The translations under genes and the position numbers were made by a program. A model generated the notes under the pieces. The model saw nothing but the letters and a program-made list of their open reading frames with translations. It did no database searches and had not been told where the DNA came from. A stretch of DNA of 64,000 nt from Thalassovita sp. (GTDB lineage: Bacteria > Pseudomonadota > Alphaproteobacteria > Rhodobacterales > Rhodobacteraceae). This document shows, piece by piece, positions 8,277-17,085 of the stretch (positions are counted from its first letter, which is position 1; every line of letters begins with the position of its first letter). Where the stretch lies: positions 3,224,001 to 3,288,000 of the forward strand of contig NZ_OY829290.1 of NCBI RefSeq assembly GCF_963691685.1, read 5' to 3'.

Positions 8277-9221
8277 TCAGCGTTGCCCTTTGAACCACGG
8301 CGTCAGCAGGGCACGTGGATAATCGGCGCGCCGCGCGGCAATCACAAGGGCGACAATCGACAAAACGTAAGGTGCCGCGATGAAAACCTGACTGGGCACC
8401 AGTGCGCCCACCTCGGTTTGCAGACGCACCTGCAACGCATCAAAGGCGCCAAACAACAGCGCCCCGAGGAGCGCCTTGCCCGGCCGCCAACTGGCGAAAA
8501 TCACCAGCGCGATACAGATCCAGCCTCGCCCGTTCACCATGCCAAAGAAGAAGCTGTCGAAGGCAGACATCGTCAGAAACGCACCGCCCAACGCCATCAG
8601 CGCCGATCCCGCCACAACGGCCCCGATGCGCAACCCGTAGACCGAAAGGCCCTGCGCATCCACGCTGTCGGGATTGTCCCCCACCGCCTGAATGGCCACC
8701 CCCAGGGGCGTGCGGTTCAACACATACCAGACCAGCAGCACCATCAACAGCGCCAACCAGGTAAAGGCGGTTTGCTGAAACAGCACCGGCCCCAGAAACG
8801 GCAGATCCGACAGAACCGGAATGTCCAGCGCCCGGAAGGGTTCGATTTTGGGGGGCGACGATACCGTTGGCAGCGCCGTGCGATAGGTGAAATAGCTGAG
8901 GGAGGTGGCAAACAGCGTCACCCCCAGGCCTGACACATGCTGCGACAGGCCCAAAGGCACCGTCAGGATCGCATGTAACAGGCCAAACGCCGCACCTGCC
9001 ACAGCCGCCGCCAGCACACCGCCCCAGAGGCCCAGCCCCAGCCAGACGGCCATCCAGCCGACCATGGCGCCGGTGACAAAAATGCCCTCAATCCCCAGGT
9101 TCAAAACGCCCGATTTCTCACAGAGCAGCGCGCCAAGGACGCCGAAGATCAGCGGTGTGGCAATGCGCAAGGAGGCCGCCCAGAAGCTTTCGGACATCAG
9201 GATGTTGAGAATATCCATCAT
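8277..9221 (-). CDS. Nucleoside-type ABC permease (NupC/YufQ-like)
   Basis: A 314-residue branched-chain-permease-superfamily protein with about eight or nine helices, including FGVLGALLCEKSGVLNLGIEGI near the N-terminus, which is typical of the second permease of BMP-family nucleoside importers. ATG at 9221 overlaps the stop of the first permease (ATGA). It pairs with the next gene to form the membrane channel. Confidence 0.88.
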   Translation of the reverse strand: MMDILNILMSESFWAASLRIATPLIFGVLGALLCEKSGVLNLGIEGIFVTGAMVGWMAVWLGLGLWGGVLAAAVAGAAFGLLHAILTVPLGLSQHVSGLGVTLFATSLSYFTYRTALPTVSSPPKIEPFRALDIPVLSDLPFLGPVLFQQTAFTWLALLMVLLVWYVLNRTPLGVAIQAVGDNPDSVDAQGLSVYGLRIGAVVAGSALMALGGAFLTMSAFDSFFFGMVNGRGWICIALVIFASWRPGKALLGALLFGAFDALQVRLQTEVGALVPSQVFIAAPYVLSIVALVIAARRADYPRALLTPWFKGQR

Positions 9222-10294
9222 GATGCCTCTCCCTTCGCGGGGGCGCTGCGGGTGATCTTATAGCGGGCAAAGAAGCCCCCGATCAGCACGCAAAGCAGCG
9301 ACATCGAAACGATCAGATCCGCCAGATAAGACGATACGCCCATCGACCGGCTCATGCTATCGGCACCGACAAAAACGCTGGCGATAAACAGAGCGGCGAC
9401 CACAACACCCACTGGCGACAGGCCCGCCAGCATGGCCACAACGATGCCGGTGTAGCCAAAGCCCGGTGACAGGTCAGCGGTCAGGTAGCCCTTCAGCCCC
9501 GCAACCTCACTCACGCCAGCCATGCCCGCCAGACCGCCCGAAACAATCGCAACGCTCAGCAGGGTCCGGTCCACGCCGATGCCGGCATGACGCGCTGCCG
9601 GGGCGTTTTCACCCACTGCACGCAGTTTGAAGCCCCAGACCGACCGCGACAGCATCACCTGCGCCACGGCGGCAGCGACCAAAGCGATGATCAGCCCGGA
9701 ATGCACCCGCATCCGCGCCATCAGGCCCGGCAGAGTGCCCTCATCCAGGATCGGCGCGCTTTGTGGCCAGCCCATGCCCATCGGATCCTTCAGCGGACCC
9801 TCCAGCATATATTGCAAGAAAATCAACACGATGAAGTTCAAAAGCAAGGTGGTCACCACCTCATCCGCGCCAAAGCGGGTTTTGAGAACCGTTGGCACCA
9901 CCATGCCCGCCGCCCCGGCGGAGCAGCCCATCACGATGATGACCGGCACCAGAATGTAGCTTGGCGCCTCAATCGCGCCGGCCCCGATCGCGACCGCGGC
10001 CATTGCACCAAGGTAAAGCTGCCCTTCAGCCCCGATATTCCAGAGCCGGGCGCGAAACGCCAAGGCGGCTGCCAGACCGGTAAAGATCAGCGGCGTCGCC
10101 CGGGTCAGCATTTCCGACACCGCGAAAAGCGAGCCGAAGACTCCTTTGACCATCTCACCATAGGCGGTCAGGATATTGGCCCCGGCAAAGGCCAGCGGGA
10201 TCGCAGCCGCCAGCAATGCGATCACCGCAGACAGCACCGGCAGCCCCAGTTTAAACGCCTGCGAAGTCGCAGCACGTGGTTCAATCCGTATCAT
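9218..10294 (-). CDS. Nucleoside-type ABC permease (NupB/YufP-like)
   Basis: A 358-residue integral membrane protein with the motif ATPLIFTGLAAALAFRARLW followed by NIGAEGQLYLGAM, the usual signature of the first permease of BMP-type systems. It overlaps the upstream ATPase stop by 4 bases (ATGA) and the downstream permease by 4 bases, so the three genes are tightly coupled. Confidence 0.88.
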   Translation of the reverse strand: MIRIEPRAATSQAFKLGLPVLSAVIALLAAAIPLAFAGANILTAYGEMVKGVFGSLFAVSEMLTRATPLIFTGLAAALAFRARLWNIGAEGQLYLGAMAAVAIGAGAIEAPSYILVPVIIVMGCSAGAAGMVVPTVLKTRFGADEVVTTLLLNFIVLIFLQYMLEGPLKDPMGMGWPQSAPILDEGTLPGLMARMRVHSGLIIALVAAAVAQVMLSRSVWGFKLRAVGENAPAARHAGIGVDRTLLSVAIVSGGLAGMAGVSEVAGLKGYLTADLSPGFGYTGIVVAMLAGLSPVGVVVAALFIASVFVGADSMSRSMGVSSYLADLIVSMSLLCVLIGGFFARYKITRSAPAKGEAS

Positions 10295-11844
10295 TGTGCT
10301 CCTGCTCCGCTTTGCTGCGGTTCATGCGGGGTTACTTCACCCGCCATCATCAGGCCAATCGCTTCGCGGTCGCGCGTGTCTGCCTCAATCATTTCGCCGT
10401 CATGGATCACCACAACCCGGTCCGCGAGGCCCAGAATTTCATCCAGGTCTTCTGAAATCAGCACAATCCCTGCCCCTGCTGCACGCGCCTCCAACAATCG
10501 GCGCGCCACCTCGGAGGCGGCCAGCATGTCCAGACCACGGGTCGGCTGGTTGGCCAGGATCAGCTTGGGGTTTTGCTCAAAAACCCGCGCCAGGATCATT
10601 TTCTGGATGTTCCCGCCAGACAGCAGCCGCGCCCGCGCGCCAACACCCGGCCCGCGCACGTCATAGTCTGCCGCCAGCTTTTCGGCGTTGGCGGTGATCG
10701 CATCCTTTTTCAGGAAACCGGCGGATTGCACTTCGGGATCGGACAGCCGTTCGATCACCATATTTTCCGCCACACTCATCGCGCCCACCATACCGTCATG
10801 GTGGCGATCCTCCGGGATGCGGCCCACACCGGCTTTGATCATATTGGTCGGCGTCACCTGCGCGATTTCTTCTGCGGCAAGGGTCACGCGCCCGGATGTC
10901 GGGCGGTTCAGCCCTGAAATCAAACCGGCCAGCGCGCTTTGCCCGTTGCCAGACACCCCGGCGATGCCAAGGATTTCATGGGCGTGCACCGTCAGGTTCG
11001 CCCCACTCAGGCTGTCACGTTTGGACCGGCCGGTCACCGAAACATCCTGCAGGGTCAACACCGGGACGCCCGGCGTCATCTCCTGCCGTGCGGTTTCGGG
11101 CGTATCGGCCCCCACCATCATGCGGGCGATGATGCGTTCATCGGCCTCTGCCGTGGCAATCTCACCCACCTTCTTGCCATGCCGCAGCACCGCAATCCGG
11201 TGAGAAAAGGCCAGCACTTCCCGCAGCTTATGCGAGATAAAGATGACCGAGAGCCCTTCACGCGTCATAGCGCCGATGTTCTCAAACAGCGTGTCGGCCT
11301 CCTGCGGGGTCAACACTGCGGTGGGTTCATCCAGAACCAGAATGCGCACATCGCGGTAGAGCGCTTTCAGGATCTCAACCCGCTGACGATCGCCAACCGA
11401 CAACCGCCCCACGGGCGTGTCCAGCGTGACGGTCAGGCCGGTGTGCTGCATGATGCTTTCGATCTTGGCCCGCGCGGCCTTCAGATCGCGGCGCAACAGG
11501 CTCAGCCGTTCGGAGCCAAGCACGATGTTGTTCAAAGCCGAGAGGTTTTCAGCCAGCGCAAAGTGCTGATGCACCATGCCAATGCCCGCCGCCAGTGCCG
11601 CCTGAGGATGGCCCAGCGGCAGCGCCTGCATCTGGCCAGCCTCATCAGCGACCTCAACCGTGCCTGCGTCGGGCATGTAATGCCCAAACAGCATATTCAT
11701 CAGCGTGGTTTTGCCCGCGCCGTTTTCGCCTAAAAGCGCAAGGACTTCCCCTTTGTGCAGCTCCAGATCCACGCCATCATTTGCGATGACCGAACCGAAC
11801 CGCTTGGAAAGCCCGTTCAGAGATAAAACTTTGGTATCTGTCAC
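10291..11844 (-). CDS. Duplicated ABC ATPase of nucleoside importer (NupA/YufO-like)
   Basis: A 517-residue protein with two nucleotide-binding domains. The first has Walker A GENGAGKTT, signature LSVGDRQRVEILKAL and Walker B ILVLDEPTAVL; the second is degenerate in Walker A (GVSGNGQSAL) and has LSGGNIQKMILARV. A catalytic and a degenerate site is the normal layout in BMP-type and sugar importers. The start codon is GTG at 11844 with a weak ribosome site. It lies 45 bases after the binding-protein gene. Confidence 0.9.
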   Translation of the reverse strand: MTDTKVLSLNGLSKRFGSVIANDGVDLELHKGEVLALLGENGAGKTTLMNMLFGHYMPDAGTVEVADEAGQMQALPLGHPQAALAAGIGMVHQHFALAENLSALNNIVLGSERLSLLRRDLKAARAKIESIMQHTGLTVTLDTPVGRLSVGDRQRVEILKALYRDVRILVLDEPTAVLTPQEADTLFENIGAMTREGLSVIFISHKLREVLAFSHRIAVLRHGKKVGEIATAEADERIIARMMVGADTPETARQEMTPGVPVLTLQDVSVTGRSKRDSLSGANLTVHAHEILGIAGVSGNGQSALAGLISGLNRPTSGRVTLAAEEIAQVTPTNMIKAGVGRIPEDRHHDGMVGAMSVAENMVIERLSDPEVQSAGFLKKDAITANAEKLAADYDVRGPGVGARARLLSGGNIQKMILARVFEQNPKLILANQPTRGLDMLAASEVARRLLEARAAGAGIVLISEDLDEILGLADRVVVIHDGEMIEADTRDREAIGLMMAGEVTPHEPQQSGAGAQ

Positions 11845-11889
11845 GTGAGTGAAATGGCCGGCGCACCAAAAGGCGCACCAGCCCTGTCC

Positions 11890-12882
11890 TTAATTGTCCG
11901 AGACCGGGCGGTCGTCGTTCACATTCACACGGAACATGCCACCCAGAATATCGGCCTCTTTGGCGCGCACCTTCTCAACCACATCGGCCGAGATCAGCGC
12001 CTCATCCATGACCAGCGATCCGCCGCCATAAGCCATGAAGCTGTACTGACCGTAATCCGATGCCTCAAAGCTGCCGCTGGCAACGCTGGCGACGGCTTTG
12101 TCGATGGTGGCTTCCATGTGCCACAGGGCCGAGGCCAGAATGGTGCCTGGGTAATCGCCGGAGGTGTCGATCACATTGCCGATCGCCTTCACGCCGCGCT
12201 CCACGGCGGCATCCGAAACACCGAAGCGTTCGGCGTACATGATGTCAGCGCCCGCATCCATCATGGCAAAGGCGCTTTCTTTGGCCTTGGGCGGATCATA
12301 CCAGCTGTCGATGAAGTTCACGATGAACTTGACCTCAGGGTTCACCTCACGGGCGCCATCCATGAAGGCATGCATCAGGCGGTTCACCTCAGGGATGGCG
12401 TAGCCGCCAACCATACCGATCACGTTGCTTTCGGTGGCGGCACCGGCAACCATGCCCGACAGGTAGCTGGGTTCATGGATCCAGTTGTCAAAGACCGAGA
12501 AGTTCGGCGCCACCGCCCCAAAGGACGATCCCATCAGAAAGGCGGTTTCCGGATAGTCTTTGGCCACTTTGCGCGCCGCGCGCTCCAGACCGAACACCTC
12601 CCCCACGATCAGCTGTTTGCCTTGTTCGGCATATTCGCGCATCACCCGCTCATAATCAGTGTTGGCGACGTTTTCCGAAAACACATATTCAATATCGCCA
12701 CGCTCCGCCGCTGCATTCAGCGCCTTGTGGATCCGGCTGATCCACTGCTGTTCCACGGGCAGCGTGTAAATTGCCGCGACTTTCACCGCCTCGGCCGCAG
12801 CCATGCCTGCCGAAGCAGCCAGGCCAAAGCCCACGGTCATCGCCAATGCCACACGACGTGACACGGTTTTCAATGTCTTCAT
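11890..12882 (-). CDS. BMP-family periplasmic nucleoside/nucleobase-binding protein
   Basis: A 330-residue protein with a signal peptide (MKTLKTVSRRVALAMTVGF..., cleavage near AAAEA) and a Med/BMP domain containing GYAIPEVNRL and the FIDSWYDPPKAKESA region. These proteins capture nucleosides or purine/pyrimidine bases for the adjacent ABC importer. It is first in the five-gene operon ending with cytosine deaminase. A RutR-like palindrome lies 45 bases before its start, suggesting pyrimidine-controlled expression. Confidence 0.9.
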   Translation of the reverse strand: MKTLKTVSRRVALAMTVGFGLAASAGMAAAEAVKVAAIYTLPVEQQWISRIHKALNAAAERGDIEYVFSENVANTDYERVMREYAEQGKQLIVGEVFGLERAARKVAKDYPETAFLMGSSFGAVAPNFSVFDNWIHEPSYLSGMVAGAATESNVIGMVGGYAIPEVNRLMHAFMDGAREVNPEVKFIVNFIDSWYDPPKAKESAFAMMDAGADIMYAERFGVSDAAVERGVKAIGNVIDTSGDYPGTILASALWHMEATIDKAVASVASGSFEASDYGQYSFMAYGGGSLVMDEALISADVVEKVRAKEADILGGMFRVNVNDDRPVSDN

Positions 12883-12927
12883 AATCAGACCCCCTGTTTT
12901 GATTTATTGCGTCAACCGTCTTGCTTT

Positions 12928-12943
12928 TTGACCAACCGGTCAA
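12928..12943 (-). promoter_or_regulatory. RutR-like operator
   Basis: The 16-base sequence TTGACCAACCGGTCAA matches the published Escherichia coli RutR consensus TTGACCAnnTGGTCAA at 13 of its 14 defined positions. RutR is a TetR-type repressor that responds to uracil and thymine. The site is 45 bases upstream of the BMP gene, whose operon ends in cytosine deaminase, so function and motif agree. No rutR gene is inside the window. Confidence 0.7.
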
Positions 12944-13082
12944 TGCTTTTCCCCTAGGGAAACGCGCCTCTTGGTTGTGACATGCCTCATTTTCAGGCGT
13001 AGGGACTGTTTTCTGGGCAGCATTGATCCACCCCATCATCCCCCCTCTAACGCTATGTGAATAAATGGTAATCCCAGTAACC

Positions 13083-13111
13083 TAAAAGGCCGCAGCGCGA
13101 GGCTGCGGCCT
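13083..13111 (-). terminator. Rho-independent terminator of the protease-nuclease gene
   Basis: Perfect 10-base arms AGGCCGCAGC and GCTGCGGCCT around GCGAG. Read on the minus strand the stem is followed by TTTTAGG, and it lies 77 bases past the stop of the gene ending at 13188. Confidence 0.75.
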
Positions 13112-13187
13112 GTGTTTGTCTTGATCGCTCAGCAGGGGAGATTTTGTAAGTTATTGGCCGCCGAGGCCATGTTTTACCGCAAGCGAC

Positions 13188-15380
13188 TCAGCCAAATCCC
13201 TCTTCAAAAGCGATCTCACCCAGCCAATCCGGCATGTCGATCAAGGGATTGCGGTTGCCCTGCACCTTGGCAATCTCCGCATTGCGGTGACGTTCGTAAA
13301 GGCTGGGCGGTTCTGCTTTGGCCCAGTCCAAAATGACGCCAAGGTTCGATTTCGTCAGCTCTTTCTTGCTGCCTGATTTCACATCGCCGACCACGCCGGG
13401 GTAGCGAAGCAGGAAATAAAACGTGGCGCGGGCAACGGCCCCCTTGCCTGCCGTGGGCTCAAACCGGCGTTTGTCCCGCAGCCCACACATCGGACGCGCG
13501 GCCTCCAACTCGGGGTTATTTAGCGCCTCAACCGCCAGAACCTCCGCCGCCAGCAGCTTGGCCTCCTCCTCGCTTGAAAACTCGGAATAGGGAATGTTGG
13601 AGCGGAAGCTGTTACAGCCGCCCTCGCAGGTAAACAGATGATGCAGGTCGCTTTTTTGTGCCCGCTTCTCGGCCTCGCCTTTGAACCAGGACTGCGGCAC
13701 CACATGTTCGCAATTGAAGGTGCTGGTGGCCTCCAGCAGTGCATCCTCCAGCTCAATCGCCTCCGGCGTCAGAGCGGCCCGGGCGATTTCCTGCACCCGT
13801 GCCGCCTGCGAGAGAGCAGCCTCCACCGCGATCCGTTCTGCCAGGAACAGCTCCTCAGCCATCACATCGTTTGAATAGATGGAGCGCAGGGTTTCATCGG
13901 GGTGACGGTCAATCCACGGGTAGAGGTGATCGTGGCGCGCGTCATAGTAACTGAACACCGTGTGATGGCTGTCTTTCAACAAGCCGTGCAACGCCCAGAA
14001 GCGATCCTTCTTGGTCATCGATCCCGCCAGACCGCTGTAATAGCTGCCAGCCGCCAGCGTATCGGCGCCGGCGTCGTAATAAGTGCCACGCGGCTCAAAC
14101 ACGCTTTCGGCACGGGCCGGGGTGCTGTCTGGCAGTTCAACAGGCGCGGGCGGTGTTGGATTGACCTTGGGCGTTGGTGCCGTGCTGGCGGGCATCTGCC
14201 CGGCCCCGCCAAGCGGGCCAAAGGTCAGCTGGAAGTTCCATCGCGCCACACCATCCGGGCCCACCGTCAGCCCCGGTGTCTGCTGGTCCGAAGACCCGCC
14301 CCCTGCCCGTTCCTCAAATCCATCAAAGTCGCCGGCATCAAAAAACTCCATCACCGGTGCTGGCTCAAACGCGCGATCAAACATCGCCTCATCCCCCGAG
14401 GACAGGCCGCGCGCGCGCATTTCCGTGACGATGCTGGAAATCCGCACCCCTTCGTTGGCGATCCAATGAATGGTTTTGGGATCATCCACGCCGTTCTGGA
14501 AGACCGATCCGTCCTGCTTCAGCCAGCGCCCCATGGCATCGGTGTTTGGCACACCTGCATGATGCAGCCCGGCCACCTGCCACTGGTCATTGGCGCAGAA
14601 AGAGCCCGAGGTGCCCCGCATCGTATCGGTGGTGTAATGCAGGAAGTCATCGACCACTTTCACAATTTTGTTCTGACGAATGGCGATCTGCTGACGTTGG
14701 CCGCCGGGATGCTGAATGATGTTGATCGGCTCCCCAATGACCGCTTTGCCGCTGTCGGCGATCAGATGCATCCAGCCACGCTCCTCAACCTGCTGACCGC
14801 TGCTGTTTTCCGCCTCCACCGCAACGATGGTGAAATCAAGGGGGCCGCTTGTCTGAAAGAAACGCGCCGGATCAAAGGCGAAATGCACCGGGGTCAACGG
14901 GGCACCATCCGCGCCCAGGGCGTAGTCAAACTCAATATAGCTCACCGCCGCCTCCGCCGGGGTGCGCAGCACATGATTGTTGGTCATCAACAGCTGCGGC
15001 GAAATCATGAACCCGGTGCCATGCCCCAACACGCCGCCCGCTGCGTTGCGGATCACCACCCGCCCCACGGTGCGCGCCGCCGTCATGCCGCGGGTGAAAA
15101 AGGCCACGCCCATCAACTCATTCTGTTCGATGATCCGTTCCAGCGCGGAGACATGCGGCATGCCTTTTCCGGTCGCCTCTTTGACAAACTCTGCCGCCAG
15201 ATCCGCCCGCCCCATTTGCAGGAAACGGTTCACATAGCGGGGCAGCTCATCGGTTTTGTTGATCTCAGCCGTGTTGCCGGATCGCACTACGGCCTCAAAC
15301 GCGGATTGGGGATTTTGCGCATCGCGGAAATGGCGGGCCACGGCAGCTTCAATCGCCGCTGGGTTCAAACGGGTTTTCAT
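13188..15380 (-). CDS. Trypsin-like serine protease fused to endonuclease I domain
   Basis: A 730-residue two-enzyme fusion. Residues about 1-95 are helical and unassigned. Residues about 100-300 form a trypsin-like protease with the triad in LLMTNNHVL (His136), GPLDFTIVAVE (Asp182) and RGTSGSF (Ser258). A Pro/Thr-rich linker (about 395-425) leads to an endonuclease I domain (about 430-725) with NCEHVVPQSWF (His559), SDLHHLF, GGCNSFRSN and GAVARATFYFLLRYP. No signal peptide is seen, so it is probably intracellular. The ATG at 15380 has GAGG at proper spacing; an ATG four codons upstream lacks one. It is monocistronic with its own terminator. A role in conflict or defence is possible but unproven. 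Confidence 0.88.
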   Translation of the reverse strand: MKTRLNPAAIEAAVARHFRDAQNPQSAFEAVVRSGNTAEINKTDELPRYVNRFLQMGRADLAAEFVKEATGKGMPHVSALERIIEQNELMGVAFFTRGMTAARTVGRVVIRNAAGGVLGHGTGFMISPQLLMTNNHVLRTPAEAAVSYIEFDYALGADGAPLTPVHFAFDPARFFQTSGPLDFTIVAVEAENSSGQQVEERGWMHLIADSGKAVIGEPINIIQHPGGQRQQIAIRQNKIVKVVDDFLHYTTDTMRGTSGSFCANDQWQVAGLHHAGVPNTDAMGRWLKQDGSVFQNGVDDPKTIHWIANEGVRISSIVTEMRARGLSSGDEAMFDRAFEPAPVMEFFDAGDFDGFEERAGGGSSDQQTPGLTVGPDGVARWNFQLTFGPLGGAGQMPASTAPTPKVNPTPPAPVELPDSTPARAESVFEPRGTYYDAGADTLAAGSYYSGLAGSMTKKDRFWALHGLLKDSHHTVFSYYDARHDHLYPWIDRHPDETLRSIYSNDVMAEELFLAERIAVEAALSQAARVQEIARAALTPEAIELEDALLEATSTFNCEHVVPQSWFKGEAEKRAQKSDLHHLFTCEGGCNSFRSNIPYSEFSSEEEAKLLAAEVLAVEALNNPELEAARPMCGLRDKRRFEPTAGKGAVARATFYFLLRYPGVVGDVKSGSKKELTKSNLGVILDWAKAEPPSLYERHRNAEIAKVQGNRNPLIDMPDWLGEIAFEEGFG

Positions 15381-15556
15381 CAAAGACCTCATAAAAATAG
15401 CGTTGAGTTGGGCCGCCCCAAACTGGGCGGCGATGGGTCAAACACAGCCCCCGATCAAACCAAGACAGCCGAAAATGCGGCGCGGGGCACAATGAAATGT
15501 AACGAAAGTGGATCTATGATAGCACGAATCCCGCCGCGAAAAAACGCCGGAGCCGT

Positions 15557-15586
15557 GCAAAAGCCGGCCCCAATTCGGGACCGGCT
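15557..15586 (-). terminator. Likely terminator of the DUF4345-like gene
   Basis: Stem arms AGCCGGCCCC and GGGACCGGCT (one mismatch) around AATTC; on the minus strand the stem is followed by TTTTGC and lies just past the stop at 15613. Confidence 0.65.
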
Positions 15587-15612
15587 GTTTTCTACCTGAC
15601 TAGGCCAGAGGG

Positions 15613-15984
15613 TCACACGGCGTTCAGATAGGCCGCAACCAGAATGGCGGTGATCACCAGTTCGACGACCAGCGGCGGCACCACCGCTTTGTCAAACCCA
15701 TCAGCCACCATGCTGATAATCCGACCCAGCGCGACAAGCGCCATCACCAGGGCCACGGCGAGGTAGCCAAGATGCTGACCGGCAAAGATCGCCAGCGCCA
15801 AGAAACCGACCGAGGCCAGGAACAGCCCACCGATCACCGACCGGATGGTGCTGAACCCGGGCGCGCCAATGGGTTCCAGCGCGAAGTTCTTCAGCATCTT
15901 TTGCGGCGCAAACATTGAGGTTAGGCCAAGCCCGGTCAGCATCAAAGTGGCCAGAGCGGTGAGGATTTGCAGAGTAAGTTCCAT
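15613..15984 (-). CDS. Small four-helix membrane protein (DUF4345-like)
   Basis: A 123-residue protein with four hydrophobic helices and the segment SMFAPQKMLKNFALEPIG between helices 1 and 2, followed by STIRSVIGGLFLA, as in DUF4345 proteins of unknown function. It follows the SDR gene by 28 bases on the same strand and is probably co-transcribed with it. Its ribosome site is AAGGAG before the ATG. Confidence 0.75.
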   Translation of the reverse strand: MELTLQILTALATLMLTGLGLTSMFAPQKMLKNFALEPIGAPGFSTIRSVIGGLFLASVGFLALAIFAGQHLGYLAVALVMALVALGRIISMVADGFDKAVVPPLVVELVITAILVAAYLNAV

Positions 15985-16012
15985 GACGTTTTCTCCTTAA
16001 AATAGGGGGTAG

Positions 16013-16936
16013 TTAGGCGAATTGGCGGATTGCAGCGGCGGCATTGTCCTGCGCGCGGGTGTCCCCCAGTGTGGCGTCAATGCTGACCTGATCCACCACC
16101 GGACCGGTGGGCGACCCTGCGCGGCTGGCGTAGAAATGGCCGCTTTTAAACTCGGGATTCATCAGACCGTCGACATAACGGCGCGCCCCGGTTTCAACGC
16201 TGTGCATCATGCCAAAGAGGGGCATCACGGTGCTGCCGATGTACTTGAAAAAGATCTTTTTCAGCAGCGGCAGGTCGTCCATACCATTGGTTCCGGTGGT
16301 GCCGCCCGGGCTCATGGTGACAAAGCGCAGATGGGGGTGCTGACGCGACATTGCTGCCATCCAGTGGGTGCCCACCAGTTTGATCGTGCCATAGACATCC
16401 AGCGGATCTGCCTTGGCGGGGAATTTGCTGCCGTTGGCGATCGATGCAAACTCTTCCGGGGAGCCGGTTTTGATGTCGGGGCGGGCGACGCCCATCTTGG
16501 GAATGCCGCGCGCCGCCTCTGAGCCGGCATAAAGCACGGTGGAGGTGATCAGCTGACGTTCCAGCATCGCCTCAACCAGGGCGACATGGCCCAGAACATT
16601 GGCGGCGAAGATATGGGTCACGCCTTCGCGGGTCAGCGCATAGGGGGTCTGGCCGCCGGTTCCGCCAGCGTTCAGGATCACCGCATCGACGGGGCTGGTC
16701 AGTTCGGCAACGGCCGTGCGCACCTTGGCGGGATCCGACACATCCAGGATCACAATGTCAAAAACCTTGCGGCCGGTTTCCGCTTCCAGCGCGGCTTTGG
16801 CGGCGCGGGCTTTTTCAGGATTGCGGCAGGCGAGATAGACTTTTTCGATCCCTTTTTGCAATGCCAATTGGCGGGCCGCTTCACGGCCAAGACCTGCGTT
16901 GGCACCGGTGATGAGGACAGATTTAATCGGGTTCAT
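16013..16936 (-). CDS. Short-chain dehydrogenase/reductase (retinol dehydrogenase-like)
   Basis: A 307-residue SDR with nucleotide-binding ITGANAGLGREAA, the NAG motif (LNAGGTGG) and catalytic YGTIK. The ATG at 16936 follows AAGGAG by 7 bases; the longer open frame upstream lacks a ribosome site and a conserved start. A C-terminal extension beyond the usual 250 residues is like the protochlorophyllide/retinol reductase branch. It is divergent from a LysR regulator 149 bases away and precedes a small membrane protein. The substrate is unknown. Confidence 0.85.
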   Translation of the reverse strand: MNPIKSVLITGANAGLGREAARQLALQKGIEKVYLACRNPEKARAAKAALEAETGRKVFDIVILDVSDPAKVRTAVAELTSPVDAVILNAGGTGGQTPYALTREGVTHIFAANVLGHVALVEAMLERQLITSTVLYAGSEAARGIPKMGVARPDIKTGSPEEFASIANGSKFPAKADPLDVYGTIKLVGTHWMAAMSRQHPHLRFVTMSPGGTTGTNGMDDLPLLKKIFFKYIGSTVMPLFGMMHSVETGARRYVDGLMNPEFKSGHFYASRAGSPTGPVVDQVSIDATLGDTRAQDNAAAAIRQFA

Positions 16937-17085
16937 GGTCAGGCTCCTTTGGTTACCTGTAAGCAGTGTGTTTGTGGTTTTCGTCGTCTGACCCCAAAGT
17001 AATGCGGTTGAAAAATGATCTCTATCCGGGCAAAACTGAACACCGTGCATCAAATATGAACCACAGACCGCGCACCGGAGGCCCC

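Noticed and set aside
13902..15599. 565-codon plus-strand open frame opposite the protease-nuclease gene
   Set aside because: The minus-strand frame has two enzyme domains with catalytic residues; the plus frame has no recognisable motif or ribosome site.
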